Shown here in pieces: positions 9,546-21,200 of a stretch of 64,000 nt of DNA. Source of the stretch: Alligator mississippiensis (Eukaryota; Chordata; Crocodylia; Alligatoridae); contig NC_081831.1 in NCBI RefSeq assembly GCF_030867095.1, positions 68,710,716-68,774,715 of the forward strand. Direction: 5' to 3'. Position 1 is the stretch's first letter. Each line of letters starts with the position of its first letter. The translations under genes were made by a program, and so were the position numbers. Under the pieces are notes generated by a model. The model saw nothing but the letters and a program-made list of their open reading frames with translations. It was not told the DNA's origin and did not search any database.

Positions 9546-9760
9546 CTTGGGAACCGACGCCGCGTGCGTGCGTGCGTGCGTAGGCCCGCGCTCAACGTCA
9601 CCGCGCCGCGTCGGCACCGCCCCCTCGGTCGCGCCCATTGGCCGCGCCAGTTGGGTTGGGGGCGGGGCCTGCGAGGAGCCCGGTGTCTCCTTGGCAACGG
9701 GGCTGTGGCGGGCCCCTGAGGAGCGCCAGCCCCGTGCCCCCCCCCACTCGTCACTCGGAT
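8930..9760 (-). promoter_or_regulatory. VBP1: CpG-island promoter of VBP1
   Basis: This is a block of dense CpG and GC, very unlike its AT-rich surroundings, centred on VBP1 exon 1. On the gene strand upstream of the ATG there is a CCAAT box (9637-9641, about 92 bp upstream), a GC box around 9658-9668, and a run of alternating GCGT units near 9563. The start codon itself sits in CCAAGATGGCGGC, a match to the YY1 motif often found at the 5' end of housekeeping genes. No TATA box is visible. I saw no gene on the other strand that would make the promoter bidirectional. Confidence 0.8.
9456..9545 (-). CDS. VBP1: VBP1 exon 1 (start codon)
   Basis: ATG is at 9545-9543. The 30 codons give an Ala/Gly-rich leader (MAAAASAEAGGSEG), then RRGHLGIPEAVFV, and end exactly at the GTG|GTGAGC donor. 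The leader is lineage-specific, as it also varies between mammals and birds; the conserved core begins at HLGIPEAVFV. Confidence 0.95.
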
Positions 9761-10520
9761 CTAAGACGACCCCCACTCCCGCATCTGGAAAACGTAGGGG
9801 CCAGTTATCATTTTACTACAGAAGCGAATTAGAGGAGCTTCGCCTGGAAAGTGCCGAGAGGAAAAAATGGGGGGGGGGGCATTGCTTCCTGCACCCCCGC
9901 CCTGTCAGAGGGCTCGGCCCAAGCGCTTGGAGGTGGGTGGAGTTTGAAAACACCAGCTCTGACGTCAGCGTACCAATAGTCATTTGCATCTAGGCAAATT
10001 ACCCCGAGGCTTAGCTGACCCAGAATGGATGCCCTTGAACCCTTTCCAAAACCGCCACGGGGTTTAGCGCGGGGGCCTCCAGAAACAGGCTTTTAAGCAG
10101 CACTTTTATACCTGTTCATAGGTAGCACGAACTAGGCATATTTGCAGTTGAAGGGTGGACAATAAGGTTTCACTGCGTGTGAATGTAAAACAAGGGGGTT
10201 CCCACCACCCTGACGGGTACGGGGGAAGACTCGTCTTGTATTTGAGTAAATGCGGTGTTTTTCTCCAGTTAGAGAAACCAGAAGCATTATTAATATAATC
10301 AGGGCCCAGGGCGGTGCGACTGGGTTTAAGATCGAAGCCAGAACAAATATAACGTCCCTAGAGTGAGTTAAAAAGCAATCTGCACGGCTGTGAAACAGGA
10401 GCTGCGTCCCCAGCAGCAGCTAATAACCCACAGACCTGCAGCACAACGGTCGGCTTGGGAGCAGCAACATGAAGGCGAGTAGGAGAGAAGAGAGGGTCGT
10501 TAACACTTGTGGAAAGGGGA
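9761..10520. other. upstream flank of VBP1, intergenic
   Basis: GC falls away from the CpG island. Apart from a perfect CRE palindrome at 9960-9967 and a poly-G run near 9870, nothing is recognised. Confidence 0.55.
9960..9967. promoter_or_regulatory. CRE palindrome (CREB/ATF site)
   Basis: TGACGTCA is the full 8-bp cAMP-response element. It lies about 415 bp upstream of the VBP1 start codon, just outside the CpG island. The match is exact; activity is inferred. Confidence 0.45.
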
Positions 10521-10786
10521 GTTTAGGCCAGCGGTTCCCAACCGGTGCGCCATCAAGCACATCGAGGTGTGCTATGCCATTTTGGGCTGGAGCCGCGCCC
10601 CACACCTTAGAACAAGGGGGCCTGACTCCAGCGAGCGATTCAAATGCCGTGCCACCTACTTCCGCCGCTCTGCGGTGGTCTGCCACTTTCTTCCCCCAAC
10701 CCCTACCCGGCCAGTGTGCCGTGGGGTAGGGGAGGCCATGTAAGCATGCTGCGGGGTGAAAAGGGTTGAGAAGCTCTGGTTTAGAC
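10521..10786 (+). mobile_element. 250-bp hAT MITE with 8-bp TSD
   Basis: The body is 10529-10778. It begins CAGCGGTTCCCAACC and ends GGTTGAGAAGCTCTG. The flanks GTTTAGGC (10521-10528) and GTTTAGAC (10779-10786) differ at one of eight positions. There is no coding capacity. Confidence 0.85.
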
Positions 10787-10920
10787 GGGGCGAGTACCTT
10801 ACAGTGGAACGCAGTCAAGTGACAAACTTAGCGCTGCCTGACTAGAAATGCTGCTGCTGCTGCCGCCAGGTGGTTGGTTTTAAACATTGGGCAGAGCAGG
10901 AATCAACAGGGGCCCTGCTC

Positions 10921-11160
10921 CCGCTTTCTAGGCAGCTTTTTCCAATGCCTGACCACTCTCATAGTCAAAAAGTTCCTCTTAATCGCCAGTCTGAATTTCC
11001 CTTGCTGTAGCTTGAGGCCACTGCTCCTAGTTCTGTCCTCTATGGCTACAGAGAAAAAGCCTATCTTCATCCTCTCTGTAATTGTCCTTCAGGTTTTCAG
11101 ATACCTAAAGGGTGATTACAGAGAGGATGAAGGTGGATTTACAAGGAGAGATTTTTCAAT
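10921..11160 (-). mobile_element. CR1 LINE fragment
   Basis: The plus strand reads as the complement of a CR1 3' region (AAGTTCCTCTTAATCG, CTTGAGGCCACTGCTCCTAG, TTTTCAGATACCTAAAGGG), as in the relic at 441. Both ends are missing. An internal 18-bp inverted repeat (11065-11082 against 11115-11132) is not part of the usual CR1 sequence. Confidence 0.75.
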
Positions 11161-11794
11161 TAAAAAAAGAAAAAGAAAAAAGACATTGTTTTTATTCCTC
11201 TTGAAAAACATGAATCAAAGTACCAGAAACTTAATGTGCCTTTGCTTAAGGCACATTAAGGCGATTTAGGCATATTACCCCCAGGCTAGCGGGTGTGCTC
11301 CAGGAAGGGGTCAGCCAGACGTGAGACACCACAGGGAGGCACCCAGAGCCTGAAATGTGGTCAGGCGCAGTGAGGTGGGTGGTTCAGTGCAGGAGCACCC
11401 CCTACTGGCCTGCCACAGGCTCTTCTTCTCCACGTTCACCAGTGCTGTGCACATGGCCACATGCTGCAATCCCGGTGTGAGCAGGTCCAGGGAAAACACA
11501 ATGAATCCAACAGCTCTTTCCCACTGTCCCTAGTCGATGGGGAAGTGCCTTGTTTAGACACCACACCAGAGAGACAGTCTCCTCCGGTGGGTGCCCCAGC
11601 ACCCAGCTGGCCCTGGACCATCTTGCACATTGGGGTCAGCAGAGATGCCGCACAGTGTGGTCCTTGGATTTCCCTGGGACGTCTCCATCTACATCGTGTC
11701 CAAGCACAGCCCTGCAGAGAGAAAAGGGATTGAGTTTAGTCTTTGTAAGGGACCAGCTACACAAAAGAAGGGACTGCACTGCAAAGAAAAAAGG
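11161..11794. other. intergenic sequence
   Basis: It includes a short hairpin of the type AATGTGCCTT / AAGGCACATT around 11232-11258, which resembles the ends of the MITE-like segment at 12067-12425. No gene is recognised. Confidence 0.5.
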
Positions 11795-12066
11795 GAAGCT
11801 TACAAGAAATAATGGCCATAAGCTAGCAGAGAGCAGATTTAGACTGGACATTTGGAAGAACTTCTTCACAGTTACAGTGGCCAAGGTCTGGAACGGGCTC
11901 CCAAGGGAGGTGGTGCTCTCCCCTACCCTGGGGGTCTTCAAGAGGAGGTTAGCTGAGTATCTAGCTGGGGTCATCTAGACCCAGCACTCTTTCCTGCCTA
12001 TGCAGGGGGTCGGACTCGATGATCTATTGAGGTCCCTTCCGACCCTAACATCTATGAATCTATGAC
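11795..12066 (+). mobile_element. CR1 LINE 3' end fragment
   Basis: Plus-strand translation reads NNGHKLAESRFRLDIWKNFF and then VWNGLPREVV, the CR1 ORF2 C-terminus. This is followed by the CR1 3' block (GGTCGGACTCGATGATCTAT, GAGGTCCCTTCCGACCCTAA) and a tail of two ATCTATGA repeats. It is 5' truncated. Confidence 0.9.
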
Positions 12067-12425
12067 TACGCATGGACATGCTAATGCACATTAAGGCACA
12101 TTAAATTTAGGTGTGGACAGCTAAGTTGCATTAGTGCTAGCACATCTGCACTAATATGTATTAATATGGTGTTTATCTATTGACGCACTCTGCATTAATG
12201 CACAATAGCACATCTACATGTGCTAATGAGACTTAGTTATTCCCACCTAAATCTGATACCTGTTTTATGCAGGTATCAAATTTAGGCTCACATAGTGCAC
12301 CTTAAAAATGGCAATGGAAAGTTAAGGGCATGCATGTATAGGCACACACCCTTAATGCGCCTTAAAAATGGCAATTTTAGACTAAGCCTGGCTAAGAGAG
12401 GCACGTGTAGATGTGCCCACTATTC
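12067..12425. repeat. AT-rich MITE-like segment with repeated TTAATGTGC motifs
   Basis: Several copies of GCACATTAA and its complement occur. A short direct repeat (CACCTTAAAAATGGCAAT near 12298 and CGCCTTAAAAATGGCAAT near 12358) is about 60 bp apart, and the right end, GCACGTGTAGATGTGCCC, is typical of reptile Harbinger/hAT MITE ends. I could not define both termini or a duplication. Confidence 0.4.
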
Positions 12426-12500
12426 TCTCAATAGAATTTAATTGTGGACTCAGTTTAAAAAAATAAATAATAATAAAGAGAAGTCTCCCTCATACTAAAA

Positions 12501-12781
12501 TACTTACACTTATAATCTTTGTTATCCAGCATTTAAGTAACCGGAACTTCTATTAACTGGATTTTCCAGCCAGCCGGACACACACAGCAGTGCAGAAAGC
12601 TTGCCCACCACCTTGGGCTGCCCCTGCCCTGCTTGCAGCCCCTGCCACCCCCTCCCTCCCCACCCCACCATGCTCCACGTTATCTGAAAACTCCTGCCAG
12701 TTTATTTCAGATAACTGGAACTTTTACATAACTGGCAATCCCCTTACCCCAGGGATGCTGGACAACAGAGATTTTACTGTA
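12501..12781 (+). mobile_element. Tigger/mariner-like MITE
   Basis: The right end is GGACAACAGAGATTTTACTG followed by TA. The left end is the diverged inverse of it, TACTTACACTTATAATCTTT then GTTATCCAGCATT. Internal GATAACTGGAACTT and TAACCGGAACTT continue the inverted symmetry. Both ends abut TA, the expected Tc1/mariner-type duplication. Confidence 0.6.
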
Positions 12782-14618
12782 GAAGCAAAAGCTAGAGGGT
12801 ACCCTGCATACAATAGGATTATGTAGCCATACATTGTGTTGCCTCTTCAAGATGTTGCAAAAGACTATCCTGAAATTCCAAATTTCTTGTCAATTTCCAG
12901 CTGCTCTGTTGATATACCTGCACCTAGCTCTTTACCAGGCTTGTGTTTTCCTCTGCATTGAGAAACAGAAGGCAACAGAAGGCATGGACTACTCAAATAG
13001 GAGATACTGGAAGGAACATATATTGGAATTCAGGACTGCAGAAAACAAGATTTAAAGTTGTATGCACTACTTTGGAACAAATATGGGATAGAAAGGAGGC
13101 AGCAGAACAATTTTTGCAGGGCTCAGGAATTCCAGTGCAGTTCGGTGGTGGTCGAGGAAGCTGTCTTCTTCAGAATTCAGTCAGCTAGAGAAAATGTGAA
13201 TGCAAGGAATTTGTAATCAGTGCAACGTTCCTTTTCCTCAAGGTTAGTACCAAATAACTTTAACTCAGTCATACGCCCTAAGGAGGCAAATCAGCTCTCT
13301 CCAGTCCCTGAATATAGGACTGTGTATTGTCCTGCAAATGGCAGCTGGAAAGGGCCCTGCTTCTGGTGTGCTAAGAAAGCTGCTGTGAAGAGCCACAATC
13401 ACAGCACTGCAGAGGAAATTTGGACCCAAGACTCAGGGAATGTATCAAAGGGCACAGGAAGTCAATAAACCTCACTAGTTAGCAATGAAACTTGACCAGC
13501 CCCTACCTATAGCAGCAGAACAAGTCAATTCCCTCACTCTTCCTTTCTACCTTATGCAAAGATCCCTATAAAATATTCCTGCACAAACTCAGTGTACTCG
13601 GGCCAGAGCAAGGTTTGTTCCTCAGTGCATACAAAATGGTATTGACCAAGCTTGACTTTTTCAGTTATAAACATGAGTAAAATATCGTATGATTTTTTTT
13701 GTTCATTGCATGATGTTAAAAACAATAGATTAAAAAACATTCCAGTTTCTTCTTATTAATAACCACCACAGGCACATTGTAACACAATTATATTAGTCTT
13801 ACTAGATGTAGTGCAGTAGTGCATAGAGGGACCAGAGCCTTGGACCAGCACCTCACTGTAATTGGCACTGCATAAGTGGAACAGAGGGTGTCCTTACATT
13901 CAGGAGTTCACTGTTTAAGCAATGTTAAATGGATGTGTTGAAAAACTGGTTAACCCATTAAGGTGAATTAAGAAATCATGCGAAAGCCTCTTAGCAGATT
14001 CTGAAAAGAACTTTGATAACCAAGTTGACCAACTGGCAGTCAAGCAAATTTTCCACGGTTTTGTCTGTACAGACAAAGAGGAGGATTCTTGGTGGCAGTA
14101 GAAGAATGCTGAAGCATAAATTTGGACTTAATTTAAATTATATAAATATATTTTAAAGACATCACAGTTGAATGGAAATAGCTAATCCAGCAGCAGCCGC
14201 GTTCACCCATTTGGATGTAGTTGTTGGGACATCCGCGCCCTAGTGCTAAACACCTGCAAAACAGGAATAGATTCATTTTGAAATCCTTAACTTTATATTA
14301 CATCAGTTTGGTTAGCTTGAGATATTTCTATCAGAGAATTTCACTTGTATTTCATTCAAGATCAGAACAACTCCCACCGTAACCAAACTCCAACTGGACC
14401 TGCAGGACACTAGAAATGCAACTTTGCAGCTCACTACTTAGGCTGTTGAATTTTTTGCTTCTACTTCAGGTACTTGCTTGTGTAATTACTAGGCACCTTG
14501 TTACATGTTTGAGCTGCTCAGATGTTAATGTCAGCTTGAGTTTGAAGCAGTCGTACCTTAAGGACAAAAACCTTCTCTGACTGTGCCTGACTTACACAGC
14601 TGTGACTTGCCACTAGAG
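12782..14618. other. intergenic sequence, nothing recognised
   Basis: This is mixed-composition single-copy-looking DNA. Short open frames occur but lack splice context or recognisable similarity on either strand. Confidence 0.5.
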
Positions 14619-14760
14619 CAGTGGTTCTCAACCCTTTTTGTACCAGGACCCATTTGTAAACATTGATGGTCAGTCCTGACCCAGTGCCCCTCACTCCTGA
14701 CATGTGTGGGGCAGGGGTTGGGGAGGGGAGGGGGGCAGGAGTGGAAGGCAGTTGGCTTGG
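14619..14760 (+). mobile_element. hAT element fragment (left end only)
   Basis: CAGTGGTTCTCAACCC at 14619 is a typical hAT terminus followed by the usual TTTTTGTACCAGGACCC. The matching right end GTTGAGAACCACTG and a repeat of the flank CACTAGAG were not found, so it is truncated or decayed. Confidence 0.5.
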
Positions 14761-15792
14761 TGCCAGAACCTCTCCCTGGGCAGTAGAGTTCAAGGGGTGG
14801 AAAGTCTGTCCACACAGGAGGGTGGGGAAGGGAACACTGCATTCTAGGATGCTGGAGGACTGCAGCTTGGACAGCTCATCTGTGGGGAGCGGCCACACAT
14901 TAATGGGACATGAGTTGATTAACACAGATCAGAGATAAACCAGCTCTGGAACGGGGTAACTTTAAAACCCTAAAGTGTGCTTAAAACTAGTTTCAGGTGT
15001 TAACGTGTGGACAATGCAGGGGTTAAAAGGTACAGGAACACTGTAAAATTAATATGCAACAAGGCCCCAGCATGCTTTTCTTTTAAAAAACCACACTAAT
15101 GTCCAACCTGTTAGTTAGATAGAATGGGAGATCTAGTTAGACTGCTGCTAGATAAAAATCTTCCTGAAATTACCTTTTCCTTCCAAAAAAGCACATTAGT
15201 AATTCTTTAAAAAGTCGTAATTTTTTAATTATTTACACACTTTTTTATGAGTACTAAAATATTAGGGCTGAAAGTGAGTTCTGATTTCCCCACCCTTAAT
15301 ACCATCGCATTCTTGCTCTTGTGCATTCCTTCTGGTTAATTGTGCACATCTGCATAGAGCTTTATTGCCAAGCTTGTTTCAGCTGTGAAACACCAACACC
15401 ACCCATAGTTTGTGCTTTCCTTCTGTTAATCCCCACAGGTACATTGTGACATAAAAGATGCAGTGGGGTGCCTGTGCCTCAATCCTTATTGTTTATCCAG
15501 AAATTGCTCCCTACAAAAGCGTATCAAGAGTCTTTTCCTCCAAGCCCACCTACTAACCTAATGACAGGGATAACCTAATAAAAAATTCTTAATTTGGCTT
15601 TCAATTCTGAACTCTACTCACTGAAACAAAGCAGTTACCCACCTTCTTGTAGAGAACAATTTTTGGATAAATGGGGCACTGATACACAGGCACTCCATTC
15701 CCACTCTTTTACAGCACAATGGGATCCTCAGCCTAGCCCATCCTAAATTGTCTCAATTTGTCTTATGTTGTCTATTCATTCAACTGGTGAGT
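14761..15792. other. intergenic sequence, nothing recognised
   Basis: G-rich at the start (probably hAT interior), then AT-rich. No gene or element could be delimited. Confidence 0.45.
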
Positions 15793-16751
15793 GATTAGAG
15801 CAGGGTTGGGCAAAATACAGCCCACAGGCCATTCTATCCGGCCGACAGAGCCCCTAAAAAATTTAGTAAATTAATATTTATTTGCCCCGGCTTCCTGTCA
15901 AAGCTGCCTAGAAGCAGGGGCAGTAGGACCCAGAGGGAGCCCTCAGCAGGCTTGAGCAGCCCAGCCTCACCCACCCCCAGCCAGTTCCCTGCTTTCCTGC
16001 TTCAGCACCACCTGGGCAGAGCGTGTGCGTTTGCATCTCTGCAGGCACAGGGGCAGAGTGTGCGCACGTCTCTGCAGGCACAGGGGCAGAGAGTGTGTGT
16101 GTGTGTATATGTGCCCGTCTCTGCAGGCACAGGGGCAGACTGTGTGTGTGTCTCTCTCTGCAGGTACAGGGGCAGAGTGTGTGCACGTGTGCATCTCTGC
16201 AGGCACAGGGGCAGTGTGTGCGTGCCCATCTCTGCAGGCACAGGGGCAGTGTGTGTGTGTGTGTGTGCCTGTCTCTGCAGGCACAGGGGCAGTGTGTGTG
16301 TGTGTGTGTGTGTGCCTGTCTCTGCAGGTACAGGGGCAGAGTGTGCGTGTGCCCGTCTCTGCAGGTACAGGGGCAGAGTGTGCGTGTGTGTGCATGCCCA
16401 TCTCTGCAGGCACAGGGGCAGAGTGTACACACGCCTCTGCAGGCACGGGGCAGAGTGTGCGCACGCCTCTGCAGGCACGGGGGCAGAGTGTATGTGCGCG
16501 ACTCTGCAGGCACAGGGGCAGAGTGTGCGCGTGTCTCTCTCTGCAGGCACAGGGGCAGAGTGTGCGTGTGTGCGCGCGCGTCTCTGCAGGCACAGGGGCA
16601 GAGTGTGTGCATGTGTGTCTCTGCAGGCACAGGGGCAGAGTGTGTGCGCACGTGCATGTCTCTGCAGGCACAGGGGCAGACTGTGTGTGTGTCTCTCTCT
16701 GCAGGTACAGGGGCAGAGTGTGTGCGCATGTGCATCTCTGCAGGCACAGGG

Positions 16752-16787
<36 letters not shown>

Positions 16788-16890
16788 TGTCTCTGCAGGC
16801 ACAGGGGCAGTGTGTGTGTGCGCGTGCCCATCTCTGCAGGCACATGGGCAGTGTGTGTGCACGCGTGTGCATCTCTGCAGGCACAGGAGC

Positions 16891-16921
<31 letters not shown>

Positions 16922-18276
16922 CCGTCTCTGCAGGCACAGGGGCAGTGTGCATGCGCCTCTGCAGGTACAGGGGCAGAGTGTGCGTGTGCCCATCTCTGCA
17001 GGTACAGGGGCAGAGTGTGCGTGTGCCCGTCTCTGCAGGTACAGGGGCAGAGTGTGCGTGTGTGTGCATGCCCATCTCTGCAGGCACAGGGGCAGAGTGT
17101 GCACACGCCTCTGCAGGCACGGGGCAGAGTGTGCGCATGCCTCTGCAGGCACGGGGGCAGAGTGTATGTGCGCGTCTCTGCAGGCACAGGGGCAGAGTGT
17201 GCGTGTGCCCGTCTCTGCAGGTACAGGGGCAGAGTGTGCGTGTGTGTGCATGCCCATCTCTGCAGGCACAGGGGCAGAGTGTGCACACGCCTCTGCAGGC
17301 ACGGGGGCAGAGTGTATGTGCGCGTCTCTGCAGGCACAGGGGCAGAGTGTGCGCGTGTCTCTCTCTGCAGGCACAGGGGCAGAGTGTGTGCGCACGTGCA
17401 TGTCTCTGCAGGCACAGGGACAGAGTGTGTGCACGCGTGCCCGTCTCTGCAGGGACAGGGGCAGAGTGTGTGCGTGCGTGCCCATCTCTGCAGGCACAGG
17501 GGCAGAGTGTGTGCATGCGTGCCCGTCTCTCTGCAGGCACAGGGGCAGTGTGTTTGTGTGCGGGCGCGTCTCTGCAGGCACGGGCAGCGTGTGTGCGTGC
17601 GTGCCTCTGCAGGCACGGGGACAGAGTGTGTGTGCGTGTGCGCGCGCACACATCTCTGCAGGCACAGGGGCAGAGTGTGTGTGTGTCTCTCTCTCTGCAG
17701 GCACGGGCAGTGTGTGTGTGTGTCTGTCTGCAGGCACGGAGGTTGTGTGCGTGCACACACATGCAGGCACAGGGACAGAGTCTGTGTGTGTGTGTCGATA
17801 GGGTGAGTCCCACACGCACATCCCTCCATACACATTTATCTACATCTCCCCTTGCACTGCCATACACAAAACCCAGCCACCCTCCCCCCATACCCACCCA
17901 CCACCCCCCCAAAATACAAGAATAAGACTTCATTTTAAGCTATTGTGCAATCACCTCTGCATACATTACACAAATGCATGTAAATCAGGACAAAAGTATT
18001 TTTTGAAATAAAATTAACCAATGTTGTAGATGATCACTTTTTATAATATAATTTGGTATTTTTCTGGTTCCGAGATGGCAAAACCCCTTCCTGAAATGAG
18101 TACTTCCAGGGGCAAGGGGAGGGACTGCTAGTGGCAAAGGTCATGGGTTAGGGGGTGGGACTTCTGGTTACAAGATGGCTTCCAGGGGGCAGGGCTACCT
18201 CTGCAGCCCTTGACAGCTTGCCAAAACTCAGTAAGCAACCCTCTGCACAAAATAATTGCCCACCTCTGGATTAGCG
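15793..18276 (+). mobile_element. 2.47 kb hAT element enclosing a minisatellite
   Basis: The body is 15801-18268, starting CAGGGTTGGGCAAAATAC and ending CAAAATAATTGCCCACCTCTG. The flanks GATTAGAG (15793-15800) and GATTAGCG (18269-18276) agree at seven of eight positions. Left and right ends match the 170-bp MITE at 8085-8254. The interior is dominated by the tandem array at 16030-17785; no transposase is seen. Confidence 0.85.
16030..17785 (+). repeat. GC/TG-rich minisatellite, about 45 units
   Basis: Each unit has a conserved core TCTCTGCAGGCACAGGGGCA followed by a variable run of alternating TG, CG and CA dinucleotides. I count about 45 occurrences of TGCAGG, so the mean unit is close to 39 bp. 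Higher-order duplication is visible: the string TGCGTGTGTGTGCATGCCCA recurs at 16381, 17055 and 17237 with matching neighbours. The array has few stop codons, giving open frames of about 600 codons in several frames on both strands. These are composition artefacts, not genes. Confidence 0.95.
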
Positions 18277-21200
18277 TGTGTATTTGGGGGGGGGGGGGGT
18301 GGGATAGGAGATAATGAAAAGCAGTACTGCCAGGAAATATAGACAAAACAGGACACAAAACTAGAAAAGAACTAGACAAAAAGACAAACTTTAATATTAA
18401 CAAGGAAAGGAGAATAAAAACGAATAACAGGAACACCCTCCCCTCCCCCCCAAAGATGTTTAGCAGTAGGAGGTAATGAGGGTCCTATATAAACACAACA
18501 GTCACCTACCTTAGTTACTGTTCCTTCCATGTATGTTGTCTCAATGCAGCAGTGACTACCCAAGCAACATCTGTGGGCACTTGTCTGCACCCTTACTACC
18601 CTCCCCCCCCTAGGGAGAAGTGGGGCTTTTATATGACTATGCACTTCTAATATAGCGAAGAAGGTAAGCAAGTCATGTCATAGGCATTGAGAAGATAGGT
18701 CTATCCAGGACTGATGGAAGAGGAGATGGATCAGTCTGAAATAAAGCCATTTCTCTTCAACTGCCCAGAAGAAGGGCGGTCTGACAATCTATTACAAGAC
18801 GGTCAGGCAAGATGGTCATTTTTATAGTTTAGGGTATGGGCACAGGTTTTCTTGGGTATTGAGATGTGTGCAACGAAGACAACTACCTTTAATGTTTTCT
18901 TTCTCGTGATGAAAGCTTGTCTAATGTGTATTAGTTTTCATTCACTGTGCAATGCACATTAACCATTTTGATGAAGCAGCCTCTCACCAGCCCTCCCCCC
19001 TTTCATTGTGTGCTCATGTCCCAAAACTCCAGGCTTAGGATACATACACAAAAACCAACCAATCAACCAGCCCCCGCCCCACAATTCACCATTAAAAATT
19101 AGAGTTTAATGGTGACTTAGGAAACCAAGTCATCTTTTTCAATATAAATACTGGCCTTTTAATTGATTTTCTAATCAAGCCCACACAATTTGAACTAGCA
19201 TTCCGAATAGGATTTGACCATCTTCAGTAAGGAAGGCAGAATGCCACAACTATATTGAAATATAGCAAAGCAAGCAGACTTGATAATCATATACATTTAG
19301 GAAGCAATGCAATAACATTAAGTCATATCTCATGGCAATCTGTAGTAAGCACTACACTTCTGAGGACACATTAAGGATAAAACACACATGTTATTGCCAA
19401 AGTTTATTTTTCAAAATCTGTTTCATTAACAAATGAATGATTCTGAGCAACAAATCTTAAAAAAAAACCCAAAACATTTTTTGTATACTGTCAAAATTGT
19501 GAAGTGCCACAATCAAATGTCAACATAGCCAGTCTTGTGCTTTAGCAACTTGTTTTATTTTGTAGAATTTTAATCGTTAAATTTTTCTACTTTTTTTTTT
19601 ATGGCTAGTGGATGGCCCCCACTTTCACATTCCGTATTAATTTTTGTAAAACGGAAAAGAACAGCCATATAAGAATAAACCTGTAAAGACCTGACATTAG
19701 ACATCTTCGTGTCTAAAAAAACATTATAGTAAGCTCCTTTTAAATAAATACCCAATAAAAGGCACAAACCTGTTATATGGGGAAAATGAAATGTATAAAG
19801 TGATAAAACACCTGTTAAATAAATAATGCCAAATGAGCGTCTGTTCAGCACCTATTTTGCCAGTGCTCTTTATAGTGACATCCTAGCCAAATATTTGGTT
19901 CAGGATTAACCTTGTGTCACAAGGCTACGGGTTTGAGATGCACCAAAAGCAGATTCTTAATGTAACATCTGTTTTCAGAAAAACTGCACCAGCTATTACA
20001 ATCTCTTTAAATAAATGCACAAGATACTTGTGGAAAAAGAGCGATGCAGCAATGTATTTAGCAATAAATGACAATCAAAAATCAAATACATCTTCAGAGT
20101 AATAGCAACATACCTTTTATATTTCCCTAAGTAATTACCGATAAATGTATAAATGATAACATGTACAGTTTCCATTACTCAAAAAATATAATCTTTAAAA
20201 TGGAATAAATGACTGGTACACAGTGCCTTTAGATGTTGTCCTTACAATACAAACTACCCAAAAGAAAAGTTTTCCCTTTTATGTACAAATAAAGCACCGA
20301 TCCACAGTGCATACTAGTCTAAAATTGTAACCCACCCCCTCCCTGCCACACATCAAAAAACAGATCTGGACACACCCTGTATTCAACCTTGCAGTCAGAG
20401 GTTATTCAATGTTTTACAAAAGTTTGCTCACTATTTTTAACCCTACAAATTTTCCACCACTATGTGCACAGAACTAAAAATTCCTCTATTACATAATTTT
20501 AGTTTGAAATAAAAAAATTAAAATAGAGAACTTTCTGGAGACAGTCATTAATTATGTCTAAAGAACATTAAAAAGGAGCAGGTATTTTAAAAAAGGGACA
20601 CTTTCAAGTCTCAGAGGCCCAATAATCACCATGCTTTCTTATTCCCCCCCCCCACACATTTTTTTTTTTCCCTAGAATGCCCCATCAGAAACAGAAAGCT
20701 TGCCAAAACAACTCCAACAGCATTAAAAAGCCCAAATTATGTGGCCAAAATAACTCCTGGCCAAATGCATCAGGCATAGAAAAATGCAAGCATATGTCAC
20801 CCCACCCCCCTTCCCCTTTCTTAGGGAACAAGGGGCAGGAAGTGCCTCAAGGACCTGCTTTCTGAAGCACTCTGAACATCAACACCCGGAGGGCTCACAA
20901 AAATGGGCTCATTAGTGGTACAGGCTGTGCCGCCCAGCCCATCAGATGCTGCACACCAGCTCTATCTGGCCCAGGGGACTCCCCAAGGGCATAGCAAGGC
21001 AGCTTAACACCCAGGGCCACCATGATAGACAGGGTAGTGACCATTTCTGCATCTCTCCTTTCTCCCATGAGGTGGCTCCTGGGTCTGGAAATTCAGCAAT
21101 GGGGAAAGTGGTGGGAGGTGCAGCAATTAAGGTTGCCACTGCTCCCCTGCTGCCAAATTTCAAAACCCATGGGGAACCCCATGGGCCAGATGGCACAGCT

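Noticed and set aside
9354-9993. Plus-strand open frames in the VBP1 CpG island
   Set aside because: They are shadows of GC-rich DNA antisense to VBP1 exon 1, without conserved sequence or splice evidence.
15908-17933. Open frames of about 600 codons on both strands through the minisatellite
   Set aside because: They exist in several frames at once because the repeat lacks stop codons. The translations are low-complexity, with no start or splice context.
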